Source: Calditrichia bacterium
Lineage (GTDB): Bacteria > Calditrichota > Calditrichia > Calditrichales > Calditrichaceae
DNA length: 64,000 nucleotides
Direction: 5' to 3'
Assembly (NCBI GenBank): GCA_026983775.1
Contig: JALSTK010000062.1
Location: forward strand, 1 to 64,000
Shown one piece after another: positions 1 through 9,949 of the stretch. Numbering within the stretch: the stretch's first letter is position 1; each line of letters opens with the position of its first letter. Under the pieces are notes generated by a model. It saw only the letters and a list, made by a program, of their open reading frames with translations, was not told where the DNA came from and did not search any database. The position numbers and the translations under genes are program-made.

Positions 1-999
1 GGCTGTATCTCCGCTTAAACTAAAGTCCGTACCGCGCGGCATGCCACCGTCTATGTCGCCTTCCCAGTGCAAACTATCTACGATGGTATCATTTTTCGTA
101 TCAATCGCATACCAGGAACCTTCACTATAGCCTTTGCCGTCATTGCGGCTGCCGACCCACAGATAACCGGTCTTGGGATTCCAGTTGCCGGTTTCTACGG
201 CCAGGCCCGGAAAAAGGGAATCAACTCTGGACAGATAGTCGCCGTCAATTCCGTTATCGCTATGAAAACGAATCAATCCGTAACTACCGCCAAAATTGCA
301 GAAATAGATATCGTTACCGTCCGGAGATACGTTAATATTTCTGGAGTAACCGGATAACTGTTCAACAGGAACCACATCATCAATAAAATCCAGATCCGAA
401 TCAAATGCTTTGATCGGGCCTTTACTAGCTACAACCGCATTAACGAACATATCACCGTCCGCGTCAAAGTCACAGGCCACAATGGATTCCCCATCCCAGG
501 GGTCTTCCGTATCGGGTCTTGGATAGGGTAATAGTTTGCCCATCCCTTCTCCTGTTTCATGATTAATCAGGTAATAAACGCACCAGGAACCGGCCATGAT
601 GTCACCGTCCGGGTTCCTGCGCAGACCGCGGTTACTGTTCCATAGGGTATCTGTAACGCCATCGACCGTGACCGACTTAATGGGTGAAAAAGAAAGCGGC
701 GTGCCGTCCGGCTTAAAAACATAAATGGCACGGCATTTGTGATAGGCGGCGGCGATCACCGTATCGGCACCTGTTGCCGTTGTGTCATGATGTTCGGGAA
801 CCAGCATGGAATCTGATGCATAATATGATGTATACCAGATGTTGCCGGCACCGTCGACGGCCAGGCCCTGGCCATATGTTTGCGGCTGAAGGCTGGTATC
901 AGCAGGAAAATTGGTAACAAACTGATACGATTCTGTCTGAGCAAAGGCAAAACTCGCCATTACCAGAAGCGCGATTATAAATGTAAATACTTTGGTCAT
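1..999 (-). CDS. Secreted beta-propeller-like protein, C-terminus outside the window
   Basis: The frame is open for 333 codons from the ATG at 999 to the window edge, so the 3' part is missing. The N-terminus (MTKVFTFIIALLVMASFAFAQ) is a clear signal peptide. The mature part has repeating short blocks such as GLAVDGAGNIWYT, NPDGDIMAGSW, DFDADGDMFVNA and VSPDGNDIYF, which resemble NHL/SMP-30-type beta-propeller blades. A good ribosome site (AGGGAGGT, about 1005-1012) precedes the start. Similar proteins in this window end in a FlgD-like sorting module, so one is expected in the missing part. That is inference. The gene follows the lipoprotein gene at 1286-2545 on the same strand after a 286-bp gap. 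The ligand is unknown. Confidence 0.8.
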   Translation of the reverse strand, partial: MTKVFTFIIALLVMASFAFAQTESYQFVTNFPADTSLQPQTYGQGLAVDGAGNIWYTSYYASDSMLVPEHHDTTATGADTVIAAAYHKCRAIYVFKPDGTPLSFSPIKSVTVDGVTDTLWNSNRGLRRNPDGDIMAGSWCVYYLINHETGEGMGKLLPYPRPDTEDPWDGESIVACDFDADGDMFVNAVVASKGPIKAFDSDLDFIDDVVPVEQLSGYSRNINVSPDGNDIYFCNFGGSYGLIRFHSDNGIDGDYLSRVDSLFPGLAVETGNWNPKTGYLWVGSRNDGKGYSEGSWYAIDTKNDTIVDSLHWEGDIDGGMPRGTDFSLSGDTA

Positions 1000-1185
1000 A
1001 AAAACCTCCCTTAAATGTTTTGTGATTGGGTTAGTATATTTTCTTAACAAACGTCAAATCGCTATGAAGATAAACATATTATTTCAATGTTTCAAGAAAA
1101 TATTGCCTTTCTTTTCGTTTTTCCGATGACTGTTCTTTCCTCTTCTTAATCTTCCGAAAGCAATACATTCTATTCCTGCCTTCTT

Positions 1186-1198
1186 TCGCCTCCTTTTT
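1186..1198 (-). promoter_or_regulatory. Extended Shine-Dalgarno-like element without a start codon at normal spacing
   Basis: In the 286-bp gap 1000-1285, the minus strand reads AAAAAGGAGGCG about 190 nt upstream of the ATG at 999, which has its own SD. No start codon lies within 5-12 nt; the nearest ATG (1168) is about 20 nt away and opens only 29 codons. The arrangement resembles 5' mRNA-stabilising SD elements (STAB-SD of Bacillus cry3A). The rest of the gap is AT-rich with no clear terminator. Confidence 0.35.
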
Positions 1199-1285
1199 TA
1201 AAACGAGGTATTCTATTTTACACTTTTTTTATACCGGACACGCAATCTATTTAAATTAATAGACCCTGGGTCTATTCCCGTTTCT

Positions 1286-2545
1286 TCATTGCGTCGCCCC
1301 TTTTTTAAGAGTGTTGACCCTTAAAATAACCGCCGGAGAGGTGATATTTCCGGTCGCATCTCTTATTTCGGTTCTACTTATAAAAAGATTGGTACCGTTC
1401 GCCATACCCCATGTCAGAGAATTGTTTTTACGTTCGGGTGAGAATAAAACCGGATACATATCTTCAAAGGAAGCACCTCCCGGAGCAATGGCGATTACAG
1501 CCGGACTATTCGGTGCCGAGGGATCATCCTGACAGGAAATATAGAGATAGCCGTCCTGACTGAAGCTCATACCCGCCACCCGGTCTTCCAGAATGGTGGT
1601 CATGTCAAAAATCTGTGACAAATCAAAATATTCTTCTTCCGGAGCCAAACTATCGGCCGAAACGATATGTCGTCTATAAATTTTATGGGTATCATTGCGT
1701 TTTGTCGCCAAATAAATATCACCGTTATATATTTTTACAGCGGTTACCTGACCGGGAAAGTCGAAATTAGTCACGCTTTTATCATTTAAATTGATTTCCA
1801 CGATGACATCCGCTTTACCGGCACCCCATAAATTTTGATTGGGACCGAAATCAAAATCATATATTTTACTCTTTAAAGTATGCCGATCTATAATAACTTC
1901 CGGTTCACCGCCTTCCTCAGGATACCTGTAGATCGTTTTACGTGTTCCATGAAGGGCATATAGCTGGTTGGAGGGTCCGACCCTCATGGCGTCATATTGT
2001 TTTAGTGCCGGGCCGAATCCTTTTCTAATACCGGTCTTATAATTTAATACATAAACCGAATCGGCCAGATTACCATTGTCGAACATCGTGAAATAAATAT
2101 TTCCGGTATTGTCAGCAGCCAGCTTTTGTGGTACCTCGGATGGTTTAAACCCATACATACTTTCCACGGCAGCCATCAATTTATAGACCACAGGATCACT
2201 AAATTTATCGGAACCCTGAACGGCAATCTTAATCTTCACCGAATCGGAAACAACCGGCGGAGCCACTACGGTCAATTCGGTTGTAGTCGCCTCGGTAATC
2301 GTTCCCTGTTTTTTATCAAAATAGACCCAGTTCTGGGACGGATCCGCAATGAAATTTTTTCCGGTAATGGTCAGAATACCGATTCCCGCAAAAGCGCTAT
2401 CCGGGCTGATATCCGTGATTACCGGTTGTGGGCCGGAAACATAATTCGGATCAAACAGACTCGGTTCCGGTTTTACTTTGCAGGAATTAACTACAAAGAT
2501 TGTAGCCAACAGTAAAAAGCTTACAGAAAAAAGATATTTTTTCAT
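1286..2545 (-). CDS. IPT/TIG-domain lipoprotein with propeller-like C-terminal region
   Basis: The N-terminus carries a lipoprotein signal (lipobox around VVNSC, Cys22). Residues about 40-120 form an IPT/TIG Ig-like domain (ITDISPDSAFAGIGILTITG, then FDKKQGTITEATTTELTVVAP), a fold known from cell-surface proteins. The rest, with blocks such as KLAADNTGNIYFT, FGPNQNLWGAG and GMSFSQDGYLYISC, looks like a six-bladed propeller. It is probably an outer-membrane or surface lipoprotein. It is the last gene of the TBDR-exported protein-PorV module at 2586-8869, 40 bp after the PorV gene, so it is likely co-transcribed. An SD (AAGGGGA) precedes the ATG. The ligand is not identifiable. Confidence 0.82.
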   Translation of the reverse strand: MKKYLFSVSFLLLATIFVVNSCKVKPEPSLFDPNYVSGPQPVITDISPDSAFAGIGILTITGKNFIADPSQNWVYFDKKQGTITEATTTELTVVAPPVVSDSVKIKIAVQGSDKFSDPVVYKLMAAVESMYGFKPSEVPQKLAADNTGNIYFTMFDNGNLADSVYVLNYKTGIRKGFGPALKQYDAMRVGPSNQLYALHGTRKTIYRYPEEGGEPEVIIDRHTLKSKIYDFDFGPNQNLWGAGKADVIVEINLNDKSVTNFDFPGQVTAVKIYNGDIYLATKRNDTHKIYRRHIVSADSLAPEEEYFDLSQIFDMTTILEDRVAGMSFSQDGYLYISCQDDPSAPNSPAVIAIAPGGASFEDMYPVLFSPERKNNSLTWGMANGTNLFISRTEIRDATGNITSPAVILRVNTLKKGATQ

Positions 2546-2585
2546 CTTTGATTCCCCTTAAATCGAACTTATTAGTGAACTTCAT

Positions 2586-3578
2586 TTACATAGCAAATCG
2601 CAAAGCAAAGCGTTGAACATTGTTGAACACTCCAAACGGGATATAGGCATAATCGAAGTGCAGACCGAATTTGTGCACACCAAAACCAAAGGTAAAATTT
2701 TTCTCATCGGTGTTAGACATATATCCCATTCTTAAATCCAGCAAACTTAATAAACGATATTCCAAACCTATTTTAATGTACTCCGGGTGAGAACGCGGAT
2801 GAACCGCATCCATGGTAACGAGTAAATAATCCGTCTTGTATTTTTTAGGAACAAAATCCATAACATTTGCCGATACCCCAATGTTAAATGTCAAGGGAAG
2901 CTGAAAACCTTCTTCAGCATATTTTATTTCCTCGGAAAAATTTCTCACCGACATGCCGAAGACAATACTTTTCCAGCCGGTTTTATAGTGGGTACCAATA
3001 TCAAAAGCTAAACCGGATGCTTTCATATTTTTAATTTCGAATTGATTGCTTTCCTTCACATACGAGGTTATGGCAGGGCCCAGATATTGTTGCGCCCATT
3101 TTACCTGTCCCCCCACAGAAAACTTATTGGTTAACTCACGCGCATATCCCAGGCTAAACAGAAAGGCGAAGGGTTTAATAATACCCGTCTCTATATAGCC
3201 TTGTTTATTATAGGCGACTTGTGTTCCCTCCACGTCCCCATAATCAACATACTGAAGACTTATTCCCAAAACACCGTATTCTCCCTGCGAGGGCCTGAAG
3301 GACGCGCTTAACCCGTTATGAACAATCCCGGCGATCCATCGATTCATATAAAGAGAGACTTCAATGCTTTTTCCCGATTCGCTAAGCATAGCCGGATTTG
3401 CCCATAAAGCCCCGGAGAAATTAGCCACCGTTGTCATGGCACCGGCCAATGCGCTGGCCCTGGCGTCCGGATTAACACTTAAAAACTGAAACCCGGTTTG
3501 GGCCAATTTTTGTTGCCCGAAAAGACTACCAACCAGTACCGAAACGATGATGAAAAAAATTCTGACTCTGTTTAACAT
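2586..3578 (-). CDS. PorV/PorQ-family outer-membrane protein (module 2)
   Basis: A signal peptide is followed by the family signature near the mature N-terminus: KLAQTGFQFL, PDARASALAGAMT and ALWANPAML, matching the G-x-x-A-x-A-(M/L)-G-G-A ... W-N-P-A-x-L pattern of PorV/PorQ/UPF0164 FadL-like barrels. The length (330 aa) is typical. The end (QRFALRFAM) is a beta-strand with terminal aromatic/hydrophobic pattern. In type IX secretion PorV shuttles C-terminal-domain substrates at the outer membrane; a similar role here is inferred. I start at the ATG 3578 rather than the TTG 3581, because AAAGG lies upstream at proper spacing. It is 11 nt after the gene at 3590-5746, whose product it probably handles. 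Confidence 0.85.
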   Translation of the reverse strand: MLNRVRIFFIIVSVLVGSLFGQQKLAQTGFQFLSVNPDARASALAGAMTTVANFSGALWANPAMLSESGKSIEVSLYMNRWIAGIVHNGLSASFRPSQGEYGVLGISLQYVDYGDVEGTQVAYNKQGYIETGIIKPFAFLFSLGYARELTNKFSVGGQVKWAQQYLGPAITSYVKESNQFEIKNMKASGLAFDIGTHYKTGWKSIVFGMSVRNFSEEIKYAEEGFQLPLTFNIGVSANVMDFVPKKYKTDYLLVTMDAVHPRSHPEYIKIGLEYRLLSLLDLRMGYMSNTDEKNFTFGFGVHKFGLHFDYAYIPFGVFNNVQRFALRFAM

Positions 3579-3589
3579 CAATTTACCTT

Positions 3590-5746
3590 TTATCGGATTA
3601 TGATAAACTTTTTATTAATTGACTGCCCTTTTTTAAAAACAATTTCCCCCGTTTTAGAATCGAGGATGTTCTTGGTTACTTCTATGTGGGCAATATATAA
3701 ACCGCTGACAATCACCTGTCGGTAGCTGGTAACCGAATTCCATGCTTCGTCGCCGCTACCATCGGTATGATGGATTGTTTTTATCAAATCACCCCGCTCC
3801 GTAAATATTTTAATATCACATTGTGCGGGAATATTATAAAACATAATCTTGTCAAACTCTTTTGGAAACTGTACTTCCCTGGCTTTGATATAAAAGGGGT
3901 TTGGTACAATACGGATAGTTTTCAGGTCTTGCCCCGGCGCACGTCGAAGATAGGCGGGTTCCGTTGTGCGGGTATAATAACTGCTGCTCATCAGCGGACC
4001 ATGGGGATTAGCCTGAGTATTATTGTTGGATCCGTCATTGAAGGCCACAATATAATAATAATAGGAGAAACCACGAACCGCTTTTTCATCATCATAACTA
4101 TGAACAATTCCCGGATGATTCGTACCAAACCCACAGGCAAATATTTCCTGGGAAACCGTATCAGGTTTTCCTACGGCTCGGAATATACGGTACCCCCCGA
4201 AATCACCATCGGTTTCCGATTCGCTGGCATTCCATTTAAGGCTGATTCTATCACCGCCGGAAATAACCTCGAATAAGGAAGGGGGCTTCGGAGGCTGCGG
4301 AATATGAAAACCGAGATCATAATTTCTTTTAGCCCTGCTGAAGGTAAGCAGAATAGAATCTTTTCCAGTGTAAACCCATTGATCTTTATAGGTATCTTTA
4401 TCACTGGTTTTGGATCCATCCGGTAATATAAAGGGGCCTTTATCCGACGAATTTTTGTAAGCGGCTTCCCAGCGTTTACCAATTTTACTGCACATGGTTT
4501 TACTTAAACCGCTAACCCCTTCTGCTTCCACAATGGTAATACTTTCTCCATGTTTCAAATCGAAGGGGCCATAGGCAACCCAGAGATTGGTCCCACCGCC
4601 ATCGTTATGCACCTTATAAGCGATCTTATAGTCCGCCATATATTTTTCATCAAATCGTTCATTACCACCCAGGCCTTTGTACGGCACACCACTCAAAATG
4701 GTATTATACAGCAAGGCCATATTTTGCTCTTGACCATAAGACATATCACTGAAAGAAGGATACGTATCCCCGGCGTGCCATCCGATAACAACGGGTTGAT
4801 TCGGATCATCCGTACTATCCGTCGGGCTTTTATCCACATGTAAGATGGCCACTCCCGCATGCTGAGGCGCTCGTAATTTACCCGTTCTCGTATAGTCCGG
4901 TGCGCCGATATTATCAAAGGTATTCCCCTCGCCCTGGCCGGCCCATTCAAATCCGCAACGCAGCCAGTCTACAATGGGATTATCCAGAGTAATGCTTTCA
5001 TTGGCATGTTGAGCATACTCTTCACCACGTTTAGTAACCCAACTATATTTACCATAAGTCTGAGCTCCGCCGATTACAAAAGCGCCGTCCCAGCAGACGC
5101 TGTAGCGGGTTCCCCAGCTGATTCTCAGGCCTTTAAGCTCTCCGTTCAGCTCAATATCATCGTCATAATCCGTATTGCCGGTATTTGTATAGGTAAATAT
5201 TTTGATAAAATAATTATCATGATATTGCTGGCTAAAGGCATAAACGGTTCGCTTAAGAGTGAGGCCCATGGACGTATTTACCACATTGGTAACAATACGA
5301 TCGGGTATTTGGTCCGGAACAATTTCATCAATATCATCCGAATAAGAAGAAGTAAGATTATAACCGTCCACAAAAACATTGGGTGGATCATACTTGGCTG
5401 TTTCTTTTAGCTCAACGGGAAAGAGAGACTCCCCCACAAAACCGGCAGTTACATGAATCGCATAATGATCCCAATGATGATGGGTTTCATCGGTAAAATC
5501 CTGTACACCCAGCCAGTATCTTTTGATCACCGCGTTATCCTGGCGGGGATATTCCGCAGGCCAACGCAACCCTTCGTAATAACTGTTGTTCCAGGCTCGC
5601 TCCGAACCATAAGCAGAAAAATGGCTCTGTAGAGAACCGATTCGTATATAACGCTTATCCGTTGCCTGTACTTGTGGAAATACCGACTTAACGGGCAATA
5701 ATATACAAATCATGAATAATACGAAAATCGAAGCAATATTTTTCAT
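3590..5746 (-). CDS. Exported protein with FnIII-like domain and class I C-terminal module (module 2)
   Basis: 718 aa. A signal peptide (residues 1-25) is followed by a large all-beta region of unknown fold, a fibronectin III-like domain around 500-600 (GDRISLKWNASESETDGDF ... YYYYIVAFND) and a C-terminal module of about 100 residues starting at RIVPNPFYIK and ending KFIIIR. The C-terminal module resembles FlgD/T9SS sorting domains but lacks the usual NYPNPFNP motif, having VPNPF instead. It is a clear homologue of the 705-aa protein at 9950, sharing blocks such as DGLQWPA/EGLRWPA and DIDEI. It sits between its TBDR (5759-8869) and PorV gene with gaps of 11-12 nt. Ligand or enzyme function is unknown; a surface partner of the receptor is the best guess. 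Confidence 0.82.
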   Translation of the reverse strand: MKNIASIFVLFMICILLPVKSVFPQVQATDKRYIRIGSLQSHFSAYGSERAWNNSYYEGLRWPAEYPRQDNAVIKRYWLGVQDFTDETHHHWDHYAIHVTAGFVGESLFPVELKETAKYDPPNVFVDGYNLTSSYSDDIDEIVPDQIPDRIVTNVVNTSMGLTLKRTVYAFSQQYHDNYFIKIFTYTNTGNTDYDDDIELNGELKGLRISWGTRYSVCWDGAFVIGGAQTYGKYSWVTKRGEEYAQHANESITLDNPIVDWLRCGFEWAGQGEGNTFDNIGAPDYTRTGKLRAPQHAGVAILHVDKSPTDSTDDPNQPVVIGWHAGDTYPSFSDMSYGQEQNMALLYNTILSGVPYKGLGGNERFDEKYMADYKIAYKVHNDGGGTNLWVAYGPFDLKHGESITIVEAEGVSGLSKTMCSKIGKRWEAAYKNSSDKGPFILPDGSKTSDKDTYKDQWVYTGKDSILLTFSRAKRNYDLGFHIPQPPKPPSLFEVISGGDRISLKWNASESETDGDFGGYRIFRAVGKPDTVSQEIFACGFGTNHPGIVHSYDDEKAVRGFSYYYYIVAFNDGSNNNTQANPHGPLMSSSYYTRTTEPAYLRRAPGQDLKTIRIVPNPFYIKAREVQFPKEFDKIMFYNIPAQCDIKIFTERGDLIKTIHHTDGSGDEAWNSVTSYRQVIVSGLYIAHIEVTKNILDSKTGEIVFKKGQSINKKFIIIR

Positions 5747-5758
5747 CCATTATCCTCG

Positions 5759-8700
5759 TTAATCAAATCCCGGTAAAGCCAAATTTATCTTTAAGCCGAC
5801 CATCACATTGCGGGGATTAAGAAAGGTGAAGGCCTTAATATTCGGCATATCGATATAAGATTTGCTTTCTTTCCTTTTTTTATTTCTGGCCGCAATCCCG
5901 GGATCATTATCCGGATTCGGCTCTAAAGGGTCATAGGCAACGCCAACAGGACGATAGTCGCCGATTTTATCATTCCCATGTTCCACACCCTCTTCCCATG
6001 AAAAATTTAGTGAACGAAGGTAATCCTCACGATCGTAACGGTCCGAGAAACCGGCCCAACTCATATATTTTACATTAAAAGCATTGGTTACATCCAGAAA
6101 AAACTGAACATCATAGTTCAAACCAAAGCTTTTAAGTTGAAAGGTCTTACTCAACCTAAAATCAACATTATGATAATCACGCCATTGAGTATTGTATAAA
6201 ACGCCGGGTTTATTATACGGATTATAGGTATAATAGCTTCCGGAGCGCCAATATGCCAGGATACTTAAGTTCCAATTATTTATTACGCCGAGGCCGTTCC
6301 ACTGAGGGCCAAAATCTACAGGAGTTCTGAAATTAAGATTCATCCGGGCATACGGTTGCGGTCGCGGTTTGGATTGATAGGGATTTAAGCGCAAATATTC
6401 GCGCTGCTGTGTGGGATCCTCGTAATATTGGCCCAGTCCGAAATAACCGGAAGTATGTACATCATATGTATAGTTAATAAAACCGGAAACCCATCTGCCG
6501 CTGCGTTTACGGAGGGTTATTTCCAACCCCCTGATATCTTCGTAATTTCTGTTTTCCATTCTGTAATAACTAACGGAACCTTTGATGTTTTGGTAATGAA
6601 CCCAACCGGGCTGATCGTTAACATCTTTATAGTAGGCGGCAACCTTAAAAAGAAAAGTATTGAATAAATTTTGTTCGAAGCCTAATTCGTAGGCAACTGT
6701 TTTTTCAAGCTTCATATCGGGATTGCCGATATAGGTCACCATCCCATTGGATTCTCTTTGCAATCTAAAGCGGTAAGAAGAGACCGGCTCCGTATAAAAA
6801 TGCCCGTAATTAAAATACAATTTGGAATTTTCCGTAATCGGATGTGAAACACCTAAGCGGGGACTGACCACTAATTGTGCCTTCGACTTTTCGCCGGGGA
6901 CCTCTTTTTCGATTAAATCTCCGTATCCCGCACTCAGATATTTATCATAATCACTCAATTTAGATTTACGGGCATTGGCATTGGAATAATCAATACGTGC
7001 TCCAACATTTGCTATAAACCCTTCGAATTCAATTTTATCCTGGGCATACAGTCCTACCCGGTAAGGATGCACATTATAAATCATGCTCCTTGTCCATGTA
7101 CTCATGGAAGGACTATAGGTAGAAGAGTTTATATCATAATTATTATAGATAATACGGACACCTGTTTTAATTTGGTTCCTGGTCGTGATCTGACTGCTTA
7201 CATCCAGATTAAAGGTTACGGTAGAATTCTTACTCTTATCGCGTCCCAGATTCATCCATCCGCCCATACTCATTCCATTCACGCCGGCAACTCCATGGCC
7301 CCAATAACCAAATGGGGCTTCGTCCACGAAATAACCGGGAACAGGCTGGTATTTACGCGTCGTATCTCGGGTAGCCATTTGGAAAGTATGGTATTTACTT
7401 TTCTTATATTGCAGGCCGGCTTCGAGAAAAGTATTCGGCGAGAGTGTATGCGTAAGTTTGACCCCTAACATACTTCGAAATATGGTTCCGGGACTGTAAT
7501 AACCGGGCATATAAAGTACACTGCTTCCGCTACTGCTATTCAGTAAATTTGCAATTTCCGACTGGGAGACCAGTAACCGACCGGTTGGTGTAGTTGTCCA
7601 ACTGTACGGACTTACGGAATACACTTCTCCATACAGACCATTTGCCACTATTTTGGTAGAGGATGACGGGTTAATCGAATATTTCAGTTGGGTTTGATTT
7701 TCCGTATAGCTTTTTCTGGACAAAGGAAAAATGAACATGTCTTTATTTTTATAATACGTAAGATAAAAACGTGATTTGTATTTTTTCAACGATGGTATAA
7801 AGGCAGAAATAGGATCAGGACCGCCCAGGCTGGCATCAATCACATAATCCGGTTCGGTGATATCACCCTGTCGGCGGTGTTGCCATTCATATAACCGTTT
7901 GGCTCCTTCGGGAGTCAGATCATTATTAGGATTATCATCCTGCATGGTTGCTTCCGAGACCGCATTCCACCCTTCGAATTTTGGATACTGTCTTTGCATA
8001 TAATCGTCCCAGGCACCGTTTGCCGTTCCGGTCCACATCACATCCGGATCCAGATAAGGCCTGTTGAAATAAGAATATTTATCATAAATAGACGGGCCAA
8101 AATTTTTCCTTGCGCTGCCCAGATACTTGATGTCTCGTATCTGCCCGTTAAAACTAATCGTATAATGCTTTACATTGCCGTCTTTGGTAATCAGGTTCAC
8201 CAGCCCGGATCGTAAATCACCATATTCAGCATTAAAACCGCCGGTTTGCACCTGTATTTCCTTCAGGTTGGTTATATTTTTGGAAGTATAGGGTATATTG
8301 GACCTTTCATCATTGGCAGAAAACCCGTTAATTAAATAGAGGGTCTGACGAGCGCTGCCGCCGCGAATGATGGGGCCGTCACGTCCGGATTCGATACCCG
8401 CCTGAAGAGCGAGAACCTGATTAATATTCGTAACAGGAAGGGCATCCGCCATTTCTGCGCTAATATTTGTAGTGCTATTGGAAATATCTTTTACAACGAC
8501 CGGGCGCTTTGCCTCTACCAAGATTGTTTCAAGCCCCATTACTTCCGGTTTCATAGTAAAGTTGACCTTCGTTGTCAGATCAATATTAACAACCGTATTT
8601 TTGGCTACCACGGCGGTATAACCGATATAGGTTGCTTTCAATTGATAGGTGCCGGGCGGGACATTTAGAATCGTATAATAACCGTCTCCGTCCGTAGCCG

Positions 8701-8869
8701 CCCCTAACATCATACCTTCTATCACTACATTCACACCGGGCAATGCTTCACCGGTTTGCGCATCGGTTATACGTCCCGCGATTTTACCGGTTGTCCCGGC
8801 CGAAACTTCGCTTATCACTAAAAAAGCAACCATAAAAATGTAACGGACACTGAGAAGTTTTTTTCTCAT
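5759..8869 (-). CDS. TonB-dependent receptor with carboxypeptidase-regulatory-like domain (module 2)
   Basis: 1036 aa. The signal peptide (1-24) is followed directly by a CarboxypepD_reg-like/transthyretin-like domain (about 26-110; GKIAGRITDAQTGEALPG ... YYTILNVPPGTYQLKA), a linker with EAKRPVVVKD, a plug domain (about 130-240; QAGIESGRDGPIIRGGSA, GGFNAEYGDLRSG) and a long barrel ending in FLNPRNVMVGLKINLAL. This is the SusC-like arrangement of active outer-membrane importers. The ATG at 8869 is preferred over the TTG at 8881 because it begins a normal signal peptide, although neither has a strong SD. It is closely related to the receptor at 13096 and heads module 2. The substrate is unknown. 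Confidence 0.9.
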   Translation of the reverse strand: MRKKLLSVRYIFMVAFLVISEVSAGTTGKIAGRITDAQTGEALPGVNVVIEGMMLGAATDGDGYYTILNVPPGTYQLKATYIGYTAVVAKNTVVNIDLTTKVNFTMKPEVMGLETILVEAKRPVVVKDISNSTTNISAEMADALPVTNINQVLALQAGIESGRDGPIIRGGSARQTLYLINGFSANDERSNIPYTSKNITNLKEIQVQTGGFNAEYGDLRSGLVNLITKDGNVKHYTISFNGQIRDIKYLGSARKNFGPSIYDKYSYFNRPYLDPDVMWTGTANGAWDDYMQRQYPKFEGWNAVSEATMQDDNPNNDLTPEGAKRLYEWQHRRQGDITEPDYVIDASLGGPDPISAFIPSLKKYKSRFYLTYYKNKDMFIFPLSRKSYTENQTQLKYSINPSSSTKIVANGLYGEVYSVSPYSWTTTPTGRLLVSQSEIANLLNSSSGSSVLYMPGYYSPGTIFRSMLGVKLTHTLSPNTFLEAGLQYKKSKYHTFQMATRDTTRKYQPVPGYFVDEAPFGYWGHGVAGVNGMSMGGWMNLGRDKSKNSTVTFNLDVSSQITTRNQIKTGVRIIYNNYDINSSTYSPSMSTWTRSMIYNVHPYRVGLYAQDKIEFEGFIANVGARIDYSNANARKSKLSDYDKYLSAGYGDLIEKEVPGEKSKAQLVVSPRLGVSHPITENSKLYFNYGHFYTEPVSSYRFRLQRESNGMVTYIGNPDMKLEKTVAYELGFEQNLFNTFLFKVAAYYKDVNDQPGWVHYQNIKGSVSYYRMENRNYEDIRGLEITLRKRSGRWVSGFINYTYDVHTSGYFGLGQYYEDPTQQREYLRLNPYQSKPRPQPYARMNLNFRTPVDFGPQWNGLGVINNWNLSILAYWRSGSYYTYNPYNKPGVLYNTQWRDYHNVDFRLSKTFQLKSFGLNYDVQFFLDVTNAFNVKYMSWAGFSDRYDREDYLRSLNFSWEEGVEHGNDKIGDYRPVGVAYDPLEPNPDNDPGIAARNKKRKESKSYIDMPNIKAFTFLNPRNVMVGLKINLALPGFD

Positions 8870-8903
8870 TTTAAATTCCAATAAAAAATATTTTTAATTT
8901 TTT

Positions 8904-9929
8904 TTAAAACGAAAACTGAACTGAAATTCTATGCACACTATCAAACACACCAAAGGGTGTATACGCATAGTCTATACCAAAATTGAGACCCATCAGTTCT
9001 TTATTCAATCCGGCACCGATATTAATTCCCTCTTCATCGGTAGGCGTCGTATATCCAAGGCGTAAGGCAACCGTTCTCATAAATTCATATTCCAGACCAA
9101 ATTCAAGCTGTTCATTATAATCACGGGGATGGACATAATCAAAAGACAGAAACAGAGAATGATCGGATGATTCGCCGGGGAAAAAATCCATCATGTTCAT
9201 GGCCATACCCATTCGAAAGGTAAGCGGTAACTGGAAGGACTCGCGAATATATTTTATTTCTTGTGAAAAATTACGAACATTCATACCCAGACTCAGACTT
9301 TTATAGCCCGTCTTATATAAGACACCGAAATCATACGCCAATACGCCAAGGTCAAACTCTTTCGCTTCCGGAGTCTCACCGGCGTCAAAACTAATGATAC
9401 CGCCGGTTAGATTTTGTTTAACATATTTTACCTGCCCGCCTACAGAAAACTTATCCGTTAGGGCCTTGGCATATCCAAGACCGAATGTATAGGCGGTAGG
9501 TTGAAAAATACCCGTATCAATAAAGCCCTGAGAATTATCGGCACGAATAGTACCTAAAAAATCTCCATAATCTATGGATAAAAAACTAATCCCGAATACT
9601 CCGTACATTCCTCCGGCCGGTTTGTAGGCCATAGAGCCATAGAGATAATTAATATCAGCGATCCATTTTACCCTGCCCAAGGAAGCCTGGAAGGTCGGCG
9701 CCATGCGGGCCATACCCGCAGGATTATAAAAGAGCGAAGCCGATGTCCCCTCCATAGCTGTCAGGGCACTGCTTAAAGCACTGGAACGCGCATCCGGAGC
9801 AACTACGAGGAATTTCATTCCGGTTTGGGCTAATTTCCTGTTCCCGGCCAGCCCCGGCTGGACCGTCAGTCCAACCATAAAAAATAAAAATCCTAATATT
9901 ATGATGTTTTTTCTCATGGTCTTTTCCAT
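8904..9929 (-). CDS. PorV/PorQ-family outer-membrane protein (module 1)
   Basis: 341 aa. A signal peptide is followed by the conserved KLAQTGMKFL, PDARSSALSSALT and LFYNPAGMARM segments of the PorV/PorQ family, then alternating amphipathic strands ending in HRISVQFSF, a typical barrel terminus. It is a paralogue of the 2586 gene; both share FSVGGQVK and NFSxEIKY segments. It lies 20 nt after its cognate exported protein gene (9950-12067) and 34 nt before the TBDR of module 2. The function at the outer membrane is inferred from the family. An alternative start is the ATG at 9917 (MRKN...). Confidence 0.85.
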   Translation of the reverse strand: MEKTMRKNIIILGFLFFMVGLTVQPGLAGNRKLAQTGMKFLVVAPDARSSALSSALTAMEGTSASLFYNPAGMARMAPTFQASLGRVKWIADINYLYGSMAYKPAGGMYGVFGISFLSIDYGDFLGTIRADNSQGFIDTGIFQPTAYTFGLGYAKALTDKFSVGGQVKYVKQNLTGGIISFDAGETPEAKEFDLGVLAYDFGVLYKTGYKSLSLGMNVRNFSQEIKYIRESFQLPLTFRMGMAMNMMDFFPGESSDHSLFLSFDYVHPRDYNEQLEFGLEYEFMRTVALRLGYTTPTDEEGINIGAGLNKELMGLNFGIDYAYTPFGVFDSVHRISVQFSF

Positions 9930-9949
9930 CTTTATATGATTCTTAAATT

